NCBI GenBank assembly: GCA_938041705.1
Contig: CALISP010000124.1
Span: 1-6,611 of the forward strand
Reading direction: 5' to 3'
DNA: 6,611 nt
Origin: an uncultured Cocleimonas sp.
GTDB lineage: Bacteria > Pseudomonadota > Gammaproteobacteria > Thiotrichales > Thiotrichaceae
Below the pieces are notes generated by a model, which was not told the origin of the DNA, did not search any database, and worked only from the letters and a program-made list of their open reading frames with translations. This document shows positions 6,145-6,611 of the stretch, piece after piece; the stretch's first letter is position 1; each line of letters opens with the position of its first letter. The position numbers and the translations under genes are program-made.

Positions 6145-6611
6145 ATGTCTGGTTCACATAAAGAATTCCCTAAAAAAGCTGTATTTGTTCAATTAGGATT
6201 AGCTGCTTTAGTTGGCATTGGGTTTTTAGCTGCTGATAAACCTGCAGTTCATGCCATGGGTGAAAAAGTTGTAAAGCCAATTGTTGCTGCTGCAGCTAAA
6301 GTACTTGCTCCTATTGGAAAAGTTGAAGTTAAAGAAGAATCTATGGCATCTGCTGCACGTTCAGGTGAAGAGATTTATGGAGCTACCTGTGGAGTATGTC
6401 ATGATAATGGCGTTGCAGGCGCACCTAAGCTTGACGATACAGCATCATGGGAAACACGCCTTTCAGGTGGATATGCCGCCTTGGTAACATCTGCAATAAA
6501 TGGTAAAGGTGGAATGCCTGCTCGTGGTGGAAATCCGGACATTACTGATTCTGAAATGGAATTAGTTGTTAGCCATATGATAAAAAAAGCAGGCATTGAT
6601 CTAGTTCCTCG
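6145..6611 (+). CDS. Cytochrome c5 family protein (3' end cut by the window)
   Basis: A class I c-type cytochrome of the periplasm, open for 155 codons to the window edge without a stop. A basic N terminus leads into a hydrophobic stretch (12-30), a signal peptide or anchor; a possible cleavage site is after VHA (35-37). An Ala/Lys/Val-rich linker (38-73), including LAPIGKVEV, resembles the RIKPVG segment of gammaproteobacterial c5 proteins. The heme motif CGVCH is at 82-86, preceded by SGEEIYGATC, and followed by GVAGAPKL (89-96), AINGKGGMPARGG (117-129) with axial ligand M124, and a final helix from about 135. It lacks the extra cysteine pair after the axial Met known from Azotobacter-type c5. 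The cytochrome fold is essentially complete, so probably few residues are missing. It follows SURF1 by 22 bases on the same strand, suggesting co-transcription. A role as electron donor to this or another terminal oxidase is inferred. Confidence 0.9.
   Translation, partial: MSGSHKEFPKKAVFVQLGLAALVGIGFLAADKPAVHAMGEKVVKPIVAAAAKVLAPIGKVEVKEESMASAARSGEEIYGATCGVCHDNGVAGAPKLDDTASWETRLSGGYAALVTSAINGKGGMPARGGNPDITDSEMELVVSHMIKKAGIDLVP

Noticed and set aside
6281..6487. Open frame of 68 codons on the + strand inside the cytochrome c5 gene
   Set aside because: Leucine/lysine-rich shadow in another frame; the overlapping frame from 6145 has the heme motif, signal sequence and ribosome binding site.

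Overview
The window carries most of a cytochrome c oxidase operon of the caa3 type, a heme-copper oxidase of the A1 kind. All recognised genes are on the + strand and tightly packed. The DNA is AT-rich, especially the leader. The gene order coxB-coxA-(small ORF)-cox11-coxC-DUF2909-SURF1, and the protein sequences, point to a marine gammaproteobacterium of the Alteromonadales, perhaps Colwellia- or Thalassotalea-like. That placement is an inference from gene order and protein style, not from a database match.

Layout: positions 1-579 are a long, very AT-rich leader with no supportable gene. It holds a perfect TATAAT hexamer, a 7+7 bp inverted repeat just downstream of it, and a 14 bp perfect palindrome, all candidate control elements. 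Then follow coxB (subunit II with a C-terminal cytochrome c domain), coxA (catalytic subunit I), an unlisted 50-residue single-membrane-span protein, cox11 (CuB insertion), coxC (subunit III), a 66-residue DUF2909 twin-membrane-span protein, a SURF1-family heme a chaperone, and a cytochrome c5-family gene cut by the right edge. Gaps between genes are 6 to 43 nt, which supports one transcript.

How they work together: the c-type heme and CuA of CoxB accept electrons and pass them to heme a and the heme a3-CuB centre of CoxA, where oxygen is reduced and protons are pumped. CoxC supports the core. Cox11 delivers copper and SURF1 helps heme a insertion. The cytochrome c5 at the end could be an electron donor to this or another terminal oxidase. 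Genes for heme A synthesis (COX10, COX15) and SCO are not in the window and may lie beyond the right edge.

Nothing here looks like a wholly new system. The least explained items are the 50-residue protein that sits in the same frame as coxA just after its stop codon, the DUF2909 protein, the cytochrome c5 gene directly after SURF1, and the paired dyad symmetries in the leader.
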